A program made the translations under genes and the position numbers. This document shows, piece after piece, positions 1 to 5,885 of a stretch of 5,885 nt of DNA (positions within the stretch are counted from its first letter, which is position 1; the number at the start of each line of letters is the position of its first letter). The stretch is from the NCBI GenBank assembly GCA_003488965.1, contig DNJW01000025.1, positions 2,672 to 8,556 of the forward strand, written 5' to 3'. Source of the stretch: Lachnospiraceae bacterium. GTDB lineage: Bacteria > Bacillota > Clostridia > Lachnospirales > Lachnospiraceae. A model generated the notes under the pieces. The model ran no database searches. It was not told the origin of the DNA and was given only the letters and a program-made list of their open reading frames with translations.

Positions 1-74
1 ATTTTTTACCCTTTTCCCCACCCCGTGAATAGTAACAATTGATGCGTTTATCCTAATTTTACTGGAAAGCCCTG

Positions 75-103
75 TTGACTTTTCTCTTTGCGCTTGCTAG
101 AAT
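75..103 (+). promoter_or_regulatory. Strong sigma-A promoter for a short transcript
   Basis: A -35 box TTGACT (75-80) and a -10 box TAGAAT (98-103) are separated by exactly 17 bp, and a TGC just before the -10 box gives an extended -10. Each hexamer is one base from consensus. Transcription would start near 109-111. The first strong downstream signal is an intrinsic terminator ending near 197, so the promoter probably drives a short RNA rather than lepB directly, although read-through to lepB is possible. Confidence 0.75.
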
Positions 104-109
104 GTAGGT

Positions 110-198
110 ACAAAGAAAGTTTACCACTGACCGATATGTGGTATATAAATGGTCGGGTTGAAAGTATAGTCCTTCACCGTAAGGTGGGGGACTTTTTC
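110..198 (+). ncRNA. Candidate small structured RNA (about 90 nt)
   Basis: The limits are inferred from a near-consensus promoter (75-103) and an intrinsic terminator (168-197). The interior can fold: UACCAC (122-127) pairs perfectly with GUGGUA (138-143). The loop of that hairpin holds GACC (129-132), which can pair with GGUC (151-154), giving an H-type pseudoknot. Pairing of CUGACC (127-132) with GGUCGG (151-156) is a competing simple hairpin. No convincing ORF with a ribosome binding site fits inside. It may be a free-standing sRNA or a terminating leader (riboswitch or attenuator) upstream of lepB. I do not recognise it as a known RNA family. Confidence 0.5.
168..197 (+). terminator. Intrinsic terminator with GNRA tetraloop
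   Basis: AGTCC (168-172) pairs with GGACT (189-193). TT (173-174) faces GG (187-188) as two G-U wobbles, and CACC (175-178) pairs with GGTG (183-186). The loop is GTAA, a stable GNRA type. The 11-bp stem runs straight into a T run (193-197). This is a textbook Rho-independent terminator on the plus strand, and it defines the 3' end of the short transcript from the promoter at 75-103. Confidence 0.75.
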
Positions 199-233
199 TG
201 TAATGAGAACAAGCGGATGAAGAAAACGGGGTT

Positions 234-397
234 TCGAAATATTCCTTTTAACAATATGCATTACTATAAAGGTAACACAAAAACGATAAAAATAGAGAAG
301 AATTACAGAATAAGGAACATAATAGAGAAAAAAGTGTTCACTGTACGTTACCTTTTGTATGAGGTATAGTAATATTAAGTTCAGAGAGCGAACGATA
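234..397. repeat. 164-bp regulatory module, copy 1 (upstream of lepB)
   Basis: This stretch aligns without any gap (constant offset of 1996) to 2230-2393, upstream of the WYL regulator gene. About 135 of 164 positions match by hand count, and most differences are transitions. Inverted repeats conserved in both copies are: ATTACTATA (260-268) with TATAGTAAT (365-373); AAGGTAAC (269-276) with GTTACCTT (347-354); GAACA (315-319) with TGTTC (335-339); and GTTC (379-382) with GAAC (390-393). A -10-like TATAGT lies at 365-370 but has no good -35 box. The left edge still holds a minus-strand AAAGGA resembling the WYL gene's ribosome binding site, but the start codon is not preserved. Likely an operator/promoter region copied between two loci. 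A MITE-like element is the alternative. No gene is seen in 200-447. Confidence 0.75.
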
Positions 398-432
398 AAG
401 ATATGAAAATCAAAGTGTTTGTGCATAGAGAC

Positions 433-450
433 AGGAGGAATATATTTATG
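433..450 (+). promoter_or_regulatory. Ribosome binding site deciding the lepB start
   Basis: A perfect AGGAGG (433-438) lies 9 nt before the ATG at 448. The in-frame upstream ATG at 403 has no Shine-Dalgarno sequence and begins just after the repeat module, so 448 is the better start. Confidence 0.85.
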
Positions 451-1053
451 GAGAAAACAGAAAAAAACAGAGGTCCTGTAATAGATGGGAATGAAGTGCA
501 GGACGATTTTATAATGAAATTGGCCAAAGCTGTCATTATATGTTTTGTTCTGGTTGTAATAGAAGTTGTTGTTTTTAAAACAATTCTGGTACTTTCCTAT
601 ATCCCGACAGGGAGCATGGAATCTACGATTAAAACAGGGGATATCGCCTTTGGGACACGATATGATACAGAAGCAGAGGATATAGAGAGATATGATATCT
701 TTATTTTTAAAGCACCAGATGAACCTGGCATTACCTATGTAAAGAGGGTGATCGGATTGCCGGGAGAAACGATCATAGTCAGTAACGGTAAGGTATATGC
801 AGACGGAGTCGAACTGGAGGATTATTTTACCAAAGGTCCGATGAACCGGAGAGGAGACGGCACCTATGTTGTACCGGAAGGATGCTATTTTTTCATGGGG
901 GATAACCGGAACAACTCCCGTGACAGCCGGTTTTGGGTGGAGAAATATGTCCCTTTGGAGAATATGGAAGCAAAGGTGAAGTGTATCTTCCATATGCCCG
1001 ATTTCATAAAGGGGCTGATGGAACATATGGAAATCTGCAGCAGTGACAGATAG
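448..1053 (+). CDS. lepB: Type I signal peptidase (SipS/LepB family)
   Basis: A membrane-anchored serine protease that removes signal peptides from secreted proteins at the outer face of the membrane. From the ATG at 448 it is 201 aa, normal for the short Gram-positive type. A cytoplasmic N-terminus is followed by one membrane segment (about residues 24-50). The conserved boxes follow: PTGSMEST with the catalytic Ser56, RYDIFIFK (81-88), YVKRVIGLPGE with the catalytic Lys99, and GDNRNNSRDSR (151-161). The usual Pro after SMe is Ser here. All catalytic elements are present, so it should be active. The gene is convergent with the WYL regulator, and its upstream region carries a copy of that regulator's own promoter module, suggesting shared control. 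An in-frame ATG at 403 would add 15 residues but lacks a ribosome binding site. Whether this is the housekeeping enzyme or an accessory paralogue cannot be told from the window. Confidence 0.93.
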   Translation: MEKTEKNRGPVIDGNEVQDDFIMKLAKAVIICFVLVVIEVVVFKTILVLSYIPTGSMESTIKTGDIAFGTRYDTEAEDIERYDIFIFKAPDEPGITYVKRVIGLPGETIIVSNGKVYADGVELEDYFTKGPMNRRGDGTYVVPEGCYFFMGDNRNNSRDSRFWVEKYVPLENMEAKVKCIFHMPDFIKGLMEHMEICSSDR

Positions 1054-1129
1054 GAGGGGGATTGCCAAAGCAGATGAGTCTCGGATATATCAGAAAAAAT
1101 GAGATTCAAAGTACGCTGTAGATTGAAAC

Positions 1130-1165
1130 TGCATAGTCCACGGATAAGTAACGTTGGACTATGCA
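1130..1165. terminator. Inverted repeat between convergent genes, possible bidirectional terminator
   Basis: TGCATAGTCCA (1130-1140) and TGGACTATGCA (1155-1165) form a perfect 11-bp stem with a 14-nt loop. It sits between the lepB stop (1053) and the WYL gene stop (1172). Neither side has a clean T run: the plus strand continues with a T/A-rich stretch, and the minus strand has none. The position suggests transcription termination for both genes, but efficiency is doubtful. Confidence 0.5.
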
Positions 1166-1171
1166 CAGCAA

Positions 1172-2230
1172 TTATTTATATTGGCTGAGGGCTTTGGATA
1201 AACTATTTATGAATCGGTTCCGTAGGTCGTCTGGGCTGATAATTTCTGCATCAGCGCCAAATGGGAAGAAGTAATTATAGATCTGATGTTGCGTACAATC
1301 GAAAACATAAATATCATCAGTGGAAAGTGATTCTATTTTTTCAGGACGGGAATATAGTCTTGTGTTGTAGGACTGCTTTCCTTTTTTTGTCAGTCTGACT
1401 TTTATCTGTTCCGGCGCTCCTATGAGATAAGCAGGTGAGTACCTGGACAATTGTGTCTCGATGTCGGCAATTTCCTGTTTGTTCAAATGAAATGTTTTTG
1501 CGAGCTTCGTTGGAGCGGCAATTCTTGCCATAGAAAATGAAGCAACTATTTTGTCCTTATCTTCTTCCTCGGCTTTTCTGGAATAACATACCAAATATGA
1601 CTGGGTGTGGAATGGATCGGGTACTATTTTATAAGGATACACATAAAATAATTGATCTTTACCATAATAGTTCGCTTTTATTTTAAGTATGTTCCTTGCC
1701 TGACATGCCTGTTCAATAGTTTCATAAATATCCTTTCTGTAAATTCGTTCACGCTTAATAAATGGTAACGCGCAGTATTCCTCGATAACGGAGCGCAGGT
1801 ATAGACCGGGACGGCTGTAGTATTGTTCTTCGTCACAATCTTCTAACAGATACTTAACATTACTATCGTTTATATGATAAATTTTGCCTTTAGCTTTTGA
1901 ATTAATATAATCTGTGATTCTGTTTTGTGCTTCTTGCTTTTCAATTGCTAAAAGCTGATTTATGGCTGTTTTTTTACTGATAGCATCCAGTTCTGTCCCG
2001 GTGAACAATCGGTCTAATTCTAACTCTCTTTGTTGTAAATACAAAGAAATAGAGGATTTGGCTGCTGACCTGAAATTGTTAAAAACTAAATTAATAAACG
2101 TTGCGTCTTTGGATGTGCCAAAAACATTCATATCTTCAGCCATTGTAAGCTTTGCCCGGTCACTAAGCGCAATTCTGACTTTCTGCTCTTCGTTGATCAA
2201 CGGATAACCATTTTCATCAATAAATCCCAT
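1172..2230 (-). CDS. RHH- and WYL-domain transcriptional regulator
   Basis: A predicted regulator of 352 aa. The N-terminus (about 18-55, from KVRIALSDRAK to FINLVFNNF) looks like a ribbon-helix-helix DNA-binding segment. A helical linker (55-175) precedes a WYL domain (about 178-240) with the characteristic VYPYKIV and SYLVCYSRK strands. The C-terminal part (about 272-350, with FPFGADAEIISPDDLRNRF) resembles the WCX extension. WYL domains are known ligand- or nucleic-acid-sensing modules common near CRISPR-Cas loci. The RHH-WYL layout recalls WYL1-type accessory proteins of type VI-D loci (inference). I chose the ATG at 2230 because AAGGAG lies 7 nt upstream on the minus strand. The longer reading frame to 2371 would translate the repeat module and is not convincing. 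The gene is divergent from cas6, so it probably controls that operon and itself. Confidence 0.85.
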   Translation of the reverse strand: MGFIDENGYPLINEEQKVRIALSDRAKLTMAEDMNVFGTSKDATFINLVFNNFRSAAKSSISLYLQQRELELDRLFTGTELDAISKKTAINQLLAIEKQEAQNRITDYINSKAKGKIYHINDSNVKYLLEDCDEEQYYSRPGLYLRSVIEEYCALPFIKRERIYRKDIYETIEQACQARNILKIKANYYGKDQLFYVYPYKIVPDPFHTQSYLVCYSRKAEEEDKDKIVASFSMARIAAPTKLAKTFHLNKQEIADIETQLSRYSPAYLIGAPEQIKVRLTKKGKQSYNTRLYSRPEKIESLSTDDIYVFDCTQHQIYNYFFPFGADAEIISPDDLRNRFINSLSKALSQYK

Positions 2231-2393
2231 CGAAATACTCCTTTCAATAATATGTGTTACTGTAAAAGTAACATAAAAACAATAAAAAAACAAGAAAATG
2301 ATAAAATCAGGAACATAGGACAATAAAGAATGTTCACTATACGTTACCTTTTGCATGATGTATAGTAACATTAAGTTCAGAGAGCGAACGATA
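2230..2393. repeat. 164-bp regulatory module, copy 2 (WYL gene promoter/operator region)
   Basis: This is the partner of 234-397, aligned without gaps. Its left edge coincides with the first base of the WYL start codon, so it covers the whole 5' leader and ribosome binding site of that gene. Inverted repeats are GTTACT (2256-2261) with AGTAAC (2267-2272), GAACAT (2311-2316) with ATGTTC (2330-2335), GTTAC (2343-2347) with GTAAC (2365-2369), and GTTC (2375-2378) with GAAC (2386-2389). A weak minus-strand promoter may lie here: TATACA (2359-2364 read in reverse) with TTCGCT 18 bp upstream. These palindromes are plausible operators for an autoregulatory RHH protein. The region also lies upstream of the cas6 promoter, so it could control both directions. 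Confidence 0.75.
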
Positions 2394-2446
2394 TAAGACA
2401 GTTAATCATGGTGGTGTCGTTTGGAAAGGTATTGGAAAGAAATTAA

Positions 2447-2474
2447 TTGCAAAATACTCAAAATATGGTATGAT
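2447..2474 (+). promoter_or_regulatory. Promoter of the cas6 / CARF-HEPN operon
   Basis: TTGCAA (2447-2452) and TATGAT (2469-2474) are spaced by 16 bp, a good sigma-A promoter. Transcription would begin near 2481, giving a leader of about 33 nt before the cas6 ATG at 2514. The promoter lies outside the duplicated module but only about 55 bp from its edge, so a regulator bound to the module could still influence it. Confidence 0.65.
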
Positions 2475-2513
2475 TTAATTGGTCGAACATGATCAGACAC
2501 AGATGGAGAGAAC

Positions 2514-3248
2514 ATGCAACTATTTATACGTCATAGGCTACAGGACAAATTGGTTTTGCCGTTGAATTATCAGCATATTTTGCAGGCAATTATCTATAAG
2601 AATCTGAATTTGGGTGCAGAATACAGTAAGTTCCTGCACGATAATGGTTTTCCCTATGAAAAAAGAAAATTTAAGTTATTTACATTTAGTCTGTTACAAG
2701 GTAAATATGAAATATGTGAGCATAAAATCATCTTTCGGAATGAGGTTTTTTTTGAAGTCAGAAGTCCCGATATTTTTATGATGAATCTTTTGGCAGAGGG
2801 GATTGCCCGAAATGGAATAGCGTATGGAGACAGACATATTACGGACGTGGATGTGAACCTGGATGATGCAACGATTGAGACGGATGAACTATATGTGAAA
2901 ATGCTAACCCCTATTTCTGTATATTCTACGGACAGGGAAACCGGGAAGACTTATTTTTATAATCCTTCCGAAGATGAGTTTAGTCAGTTGGTGAAGGATA
3001 ATTTTGTGCGTAAATACATTGCCTGTTATGGCGTGGAGCCTGAAAGCAGTATAGCAATAGAGCCGGCTTATGTATCAGTGAAAGACAAGTATGTGACAAA
3101 ATATAAAAATTTTTATATTAGCGGATGGTTTGGGGAGTATTATCTGTATGGGCAGAGAAAGTATTTGGACTTTCTTTATCAGACCGGATTGGGAAGCAAA
3201 AATTCACAAGGATTTGGAATGTTTTCGGTGTTAAAACAGGAGAGATAA
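2514..3248 (+). CDS. cas6: CRISPR-associated endoribonuclease Cas6
   Basis: A metal-independent RNase that cleaves pre-crRNA within each CRISPR repeat to release crRNAs. The 244-aa length is normal for the family. The C-terminus carries the hallmark glycine-rich loop (225-235, GLGSKNSQGFG) before a final beta strand. Compared from memory with Pyrococcus furiosus Cas6 (Tyr31, His46, Lys52), the matching residues here are Tyr28 in AIIYKN, His42 in FLHDNG and Lys54 in FKLFTFS, so the enzyme looks catalytically intact. GGAGAG (2505-2510) precedes the ATG by 3 nt. The gene leads an operon with the CARF-HEPN gene 4 nt downstream and is divergent from the WYL regulator. No CRISPR array or cas10/csm/cmr gene is visible, so its substrate must be encoded outside the window. 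Confidence 0.93.
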   Translation: MQLFIRHRLQDKLVLPLNYQHILQAIIYKNLNLGAEYSKFLHDNGFPYEKRKFKLFTFSLLQGKYEICEHKIIFRNEVFFEVRSPDIFMMNLLAEGIARNGIAYGDRHITDVDVNLDDATIETDELYVKMLTPISVYSTDRETGKTYFYNPSEDEFSQLVKDNFVRKYIACYGVEPESSIAIEPAYVSVKDKYVTKYKNFYISGWFGEYYLYGQRKYLDFLYQTGLGSKNSQGFGMFSVLKQER

Positions 3249-3252
3249 AATA

Positions 3253-5745
3253 ATGCTGCAGGGAAAAAAGAAAAACATATTAGTAACAACTATGAGTATT
3301 TTTAATACGCATCATATGCGGGTTAATTATTATTATTCCCCGGAGAGGGAAAAAGCGCTGTTATGTGACGGAATAAGTTCATTAGAGGCGGGAAGTAAAT
3401 ATATTTTATCCAGGCATCCTATTGATGAAATTTTAGTGATGGGTACGAAGGAAACAATATGTAAGGAAGATATTCCCGAAACGGAAGATTTAGTGGACGA
3501 ACTACAGAAGTTGAACAATGACTGGAAAAATAAATCAGGAGAAGAATTTTCTGCATATCGTTTTTATAAATATCGGATTGCTTCTTTTTTATACAAAAGA
3601 GGAGCAGGGGATTGTGCGGATATTCAGGATGTAGCAGAAGAGACTGTAGGGAAAGGTATTGAAAAGCAGCGCAAAAAGGATATTGAAGAAATCCTAAGTA
3701 CAGTTATGGATCAATATGTTTCCGCACAGGAAAGCGGAGTTGACAGACAATTATTGGTTTCGGAATTGTTGCTTAATGAAAAAAATGAATTTTGGCGGAA
3801 TCTGCAAAAAGAGATCCAGCATAGTATCGAGCGTGCTTTTGAGAGCAGTGAACCTTATTTAAATTATATTGCGGAAAAAGGCAGATTAGAAAAATATCAG
3901 TCTGGATTTGCTGCGAATGAGGATATTGTGAGCCGGTGTAAAGAAACAAGAGCCAAGATTGCAGAAGACAGCACATTGACATTTTTTGAAAAAGAGTTTC
4001 TGTATATATCTTTAAACAGTAAGGTTAATGAAAGCATTTATCGTAATGAATTATTGAATAAGGAGGCGGAAATTGCTGAATTAAGAAAAGAAAGCGCCAG
4101 ATTAAGTTACGAGATTGAATCCTTAAGAAACCAGCGCCGGATCAGCGAATATACTTACGCCAAATATAAAGTTTATCAAATGGTAGATGATACATATAAA
4201 TTGTTTCCGTTGGAGGAAAACAGGAAAAATATTCAGATACGTTTTATTCCCGAACAGCTTGAAGACCAGAAAATTGATAATATCAGCGGAATTGTAAAGG
4301 CGTTGCAGGGAACGAGCGGGGATGAAATTAATCTTTATATTGATATGCAGGGAGGAAACAGGACTTCAAGCTATGTCCGTAATGCAGCCCTGTCTATTCT
4401 GAATAATCAGAATCCGGATCAATTCCGTATCAAAGAAATTGTTGCGACCAATTATAACAGCATGAACCCCGGCGCCAGTGAAATTGTGAATGAAACAGAC
4501 CGATACCGTATTTTGGATCTGGCATCAGGCATGAATGCATTTATACAGTACGGAAAAGCTGATATGATACAGAAATACTGCGAAGATATGAATATTGCCC
4601 CAGAGTCTTCTGTCGGGAAATTGGTAGATTTTATGGTCAAAATTGATGAGTCCATTTCTTTGTGCGATATTAATGCACTTACGGAAGCGATAGAAGGTTT
4701 GGGAAAATTCTTTTTGGCAAAAGAAGATGAGGGAAACAGCTATGTAGGAAATATTTTCCACACTTTGCAGGATGGAATCAGAAACGATTATGGGGAACTG
4801 CTGGAAAAAGCCGGAAGTGATGGAAAAGTGGATTATCTGGAACTGATTGCGTGGTGTGCAGGGAAAGGTTTTATCCAGCAGGCATTAACGTTAATCGAAG
4901 ATAAAATGCCGGAAAGATATATGAAAGAGGTTCTTTTATATGAATGTTATGATGAAAGATGGGAGACGTTTATAGATAACCTTGGTCCCAAATATGAAAA
5001 ACGGATTGAAAACAAACTCTTTTATAATTTAGAAGGCAAATGCAAAGATAAGATGTTATATGAAGTATTATGGTATATCAAAAATGAAGGAAGAATTACA
5101 ATAATGGGGAAGACGAATTTTATGGATGAATTTAAAAGGAGTCGAAGTCCCAAAAGGCTTGTAGATGAAGAACTTGGACGTATTAATACTAGGAATCGGA
5201 ATAATCGGAGAAAACAGATAGAAGAAAAGGTAATCCAGAAAGATGATTTAATTGCGATCAGAAAAGAATTAAATGAAAAAGAGCTTTGCGAAAAAGAATT
5301 TATAAATCAGTATTGTAAATTCAGAAGATGGGAGCCCTCTTTTGAAGAGGGCGGAAAATTAGATTTAATGTGTGCGGCGAACCTGTACGAATGTTGGGAA
5401 AGCGAGTGGCAGAGCGGCTATGATTATGGATTGAAATTTTCGCTTATAGGATGTTGTGGTGAAAGAGACTATTTTTATGACATAAGCGAACGGGAAAGAC
5501 AACCACAGCAAACGAGACAGCAGACACCGGCACAGATAAGAATCACACTTAAGGTCGAGGATAAATTTGAAGACCGGATGCAGGAGCTGGATGAATTATT
5601 CCTTTTGCATGATGCGTTGAAAAAAGAGCGGAACTGCATCAATCATGCATCAACGAAAGGAGTCCGTCTGTCAAATAAAATCGTAAAGAGAGCGATCGAA
5701 ATTTATGTAAAAAGAGCAAAGGAAATCTTAACAGAAGTTTCTTAA
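3253..5745 (+). CDS. CARF-HEPN ribonuclease, TM1812/Csx1/Csm6-like, with large CARF insertion
   Basis: A predicted ancillary CRISPR ribonuclease: in this group the CARF domain binds cyclic oligoadenylate made by Cas10 and activates a HEPN RNase that degrades RNA non-specifically. This protein has 830 aa, about twice the usual 400-500. The N-terminus shows CARF-like strands NILVTT (8-13) and IDEILVMG (57-64). Residues ~70-325 are helical and charged, with a heptad-like coiled coil (~266-298). CARF strands resume at NIQIRFIP (326-333) and LYIDMQGGNR (361-370), which resembles the family's D-x-T-H-G-type ligand motif. WCAGKGFIQQALTL (534-547) is typical of TM1812-type proteins. A basic stretch (~627-660) and a Q-rich linker (~749-758) precede the HEPN motif Arg793-N-C-I-N-His798 (Rx4H). 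AGGAG (3238-3242) lies in the last cas6 codons, so translation is probably coupled. The domain boundaries are my reading, not a search result. Confidence 0.85.
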   Translation: MLQGKKKNILVTTMSIFNTHHMRVNYYYSPEREKALLCDGISSLEAGSKYILSRHPIDEILVMGTKETICKEDIPETEDLVDELQKLNNDWKNKSGEEFSAYRFYKYRIASFLYKRGAGDCADIQDVAEETVGKGIEKQRKKDIEEILSTVMDQYVSAQESGVDRQLLVSELLLNEKNEFWRNLQKEIQHSIERAFESSEPYLNYIAEKGRLEKYQSGFAANEDIVSRCKETRAKIAEDSTLTFFEKEFLYISLNSKVNESIYRNELLNKEAEIAELRKESARLSYEIESLRNQRRISEYTYAKYKVYQMVDDTYKLFPLEENRKNIQIRFIPEQLEDQKIDNISGIVKALQGTSGDEINLYIDMQGGNRTSSYVRNAALSILNNQNPDQFRIKEIVATNYNSMNPGASEIVNETDRYRILDLASGMNAFIQYGKADMIQKYCEDMNIAPESSVGKLVDFMVKIDESISLCDINALTEAIEGLGKFFLAKEDEGNSYVGNIFHTLQDGIRNDYGELLEKAGSDGKVDYLELIAWCAGKGFIQQALTLIEDKMPERYMKEVLLYECYDERWETFIDNLGPKYEKRIENKLFYNLEGKCKDKMLYEVLWYIKNEGRITIMGKTNFMDEFKRSRSPKRLVDEELGRINTRNRNNRRKQIEEKVIQKDDLIAIRKELNEKELCEKEFINQYCKFRRWEPSFEEGGKLDLMCAANLYECWESEWQSGYDYGLKFSLIGCCGERDYFYDISERERQPQQTRQQTPAQIRITLKVEDKFEDRMQELDELFLLHDALKKERNCINHASTKGVRLSNKIVKRAIEIYVKRAKEILTEVS

Positions 5746-5768
5746 GCGCTGTAATCGGATCAATCATG

Positions 5769-5817
5769 AAAGTGCAATAAATTTTGTAGTAGATTTATTG
5801 CACTTTTGTTGCTTTTT
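5769..5817 (+). terminator. Intrinsic terminator of the cas6 operon
   Basis: A perfect 14-bp stem, AAAGTGCAATAAAT (5769-5782) with ATTTATTGCACTTT (5793-5806), closes a 10-nt loop and is followed by T-rich sequence (5804-5817). It starts 23 nt after the stop codon of the CARF-HEPN gene. It implies that the transcription unit holds only two genes. Confidence 0.8.
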
Positions 5818-5857
5818 ATATAGTAGGAAATTACGCCACAGCATTGTGAGAAGCCAA

Positions 5858-5882
5858 CAAGAATTTGCAAGGCAAATTCTTG
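5858..5882. repeat. REP-like perfect palindrome at the window edge
   Basis: CAAGAATTTGC (5858-5868) and GCAAATTCTTG (5872-5882) form an 11-bp perfect stem with a 3-nt loop. TTGCAA follows at the very end, echoing the centre of the palindrome, so the element may continue past 5885. It has no T run in the window. It could be a dispersed palindromic repeat or a terminator of a minus-strand gene to the right. Confidence 0.55.
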
Positions 5883-5885
5883 CAA

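Noticed and set aside
180..234. Possible relic of the WYL gene 5' end on the minus strand left of copy 1
   Set aside because: After a 9-nt gap a few codons line up (ATCCG and AAAGTC at the same spacing), but identity is only about half over 30 nt and the stretch overlaps the terminator region. This is too weak to call a pseudogene.
88..369. 93-codon plus-strand frame starting at 88
   Set aside because: It starts inside the promoter at 75-103, upstream of the expected transcription start, runs through the intrinsic terminator, and shows no recognisable protein features.
121..1068. Long minus-strand open frame of 315 codons opposite lepB and its upstream region
   Set aside because: It is a shadow of lepB: it spans the plus-strand terminator and repeat module, has no ribosome binding site, and its similarity to the upstream extension of the WYL frame comes only from the duplicated non-coding module.
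1147..1152. Extra AGTAAC copies at 31-36 and 1147-1152 as further operator sites
   Set aside because: Single six-base half-sites without a partner palindrome are expected by chance in AT-rich DNA.
2231..2371. N-terminal extension of the WYL protein by 47 residues
   Set aside because: The extension would translate the duplicated module, has a hydrophobic composition unlike the regulator, and a good AAGGAG sits before the ATG at 2230.
5746..5885. Start of a CRISPR array or leader downstream of the operon
   Set aside because: No direct repeats with regular spacers occur. The stretch is explained by a terminator hairpin and a palindrome, and an array could only lie outside the window.

Overview
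The window looks like a chromosomal accessory region of a low-GC, Gram-positive gut-type Clostridia member, probably Lachnospiraceae. The reasons are the AT-rich sequence, strong AGGAGG-type ribosome binding sites, the codon use, and a short Gram-positive signal peptidase next to a ribbon-helix-helix/WYL regulator. The taxonomy is inference. I could not run any search.

Left part (1-1170): a strong consensus promoter (75-103) is followed within about 90 nt by an intrinsic terminator (168-197). Together they outline a small non-coding RNA with a possible pseudoknot. Next comes a 164-bp regulatory-looking module full of nested inverted repeats (234-397), then a type I signal peptidase gene (lepB-like, 448-1053, +). 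An 11-bp inverted repeat (1130-1165) lies between lepB and the convergent regulator gene.

Middle (1172-2513): a 352-aa RHH + WYL regulator is encoded on the minus strand (1172-2230). Its upstream region (2230-2393) is a second, ungapped copy of the 164-bp module in front of lepB, about 82% identical by hand count. The inverted repeats are kept, with one compensatory base-pair change. A separate promoter (2447-2474) reads rightward.

Right part (2514-5885): a two-gene operon codes for Cas6, the CRISPR repeat endoribonuclease with catalytic residues apparently intact, and, 4 nt later, an 830-aa CARF-HEPN protein of the TM1812/Csx1/Csm6 type. The second protein appears to carry a ~260-residue helical/coiled-coil insertion inside its CARF domain and ends in a HEPN Rx4H ribonuclease motif. 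A strong terminator (5769-5817) closes the operon. No cas10, other effector, adaptation gene or CRISPR array is visible. The window ends in a REP-like palindrome.

Proposed working model (inference): Cas6 processes crRNAs, either for a type III complex encoded elsewhere or from an array outside the window. The CARF-HEPN protein is a ribonuclease switched on by a nucleotide second messenger. The divergent WYL regulator controls the operon, itself and, through the duplicated module, possibly the signal peptidase gene.
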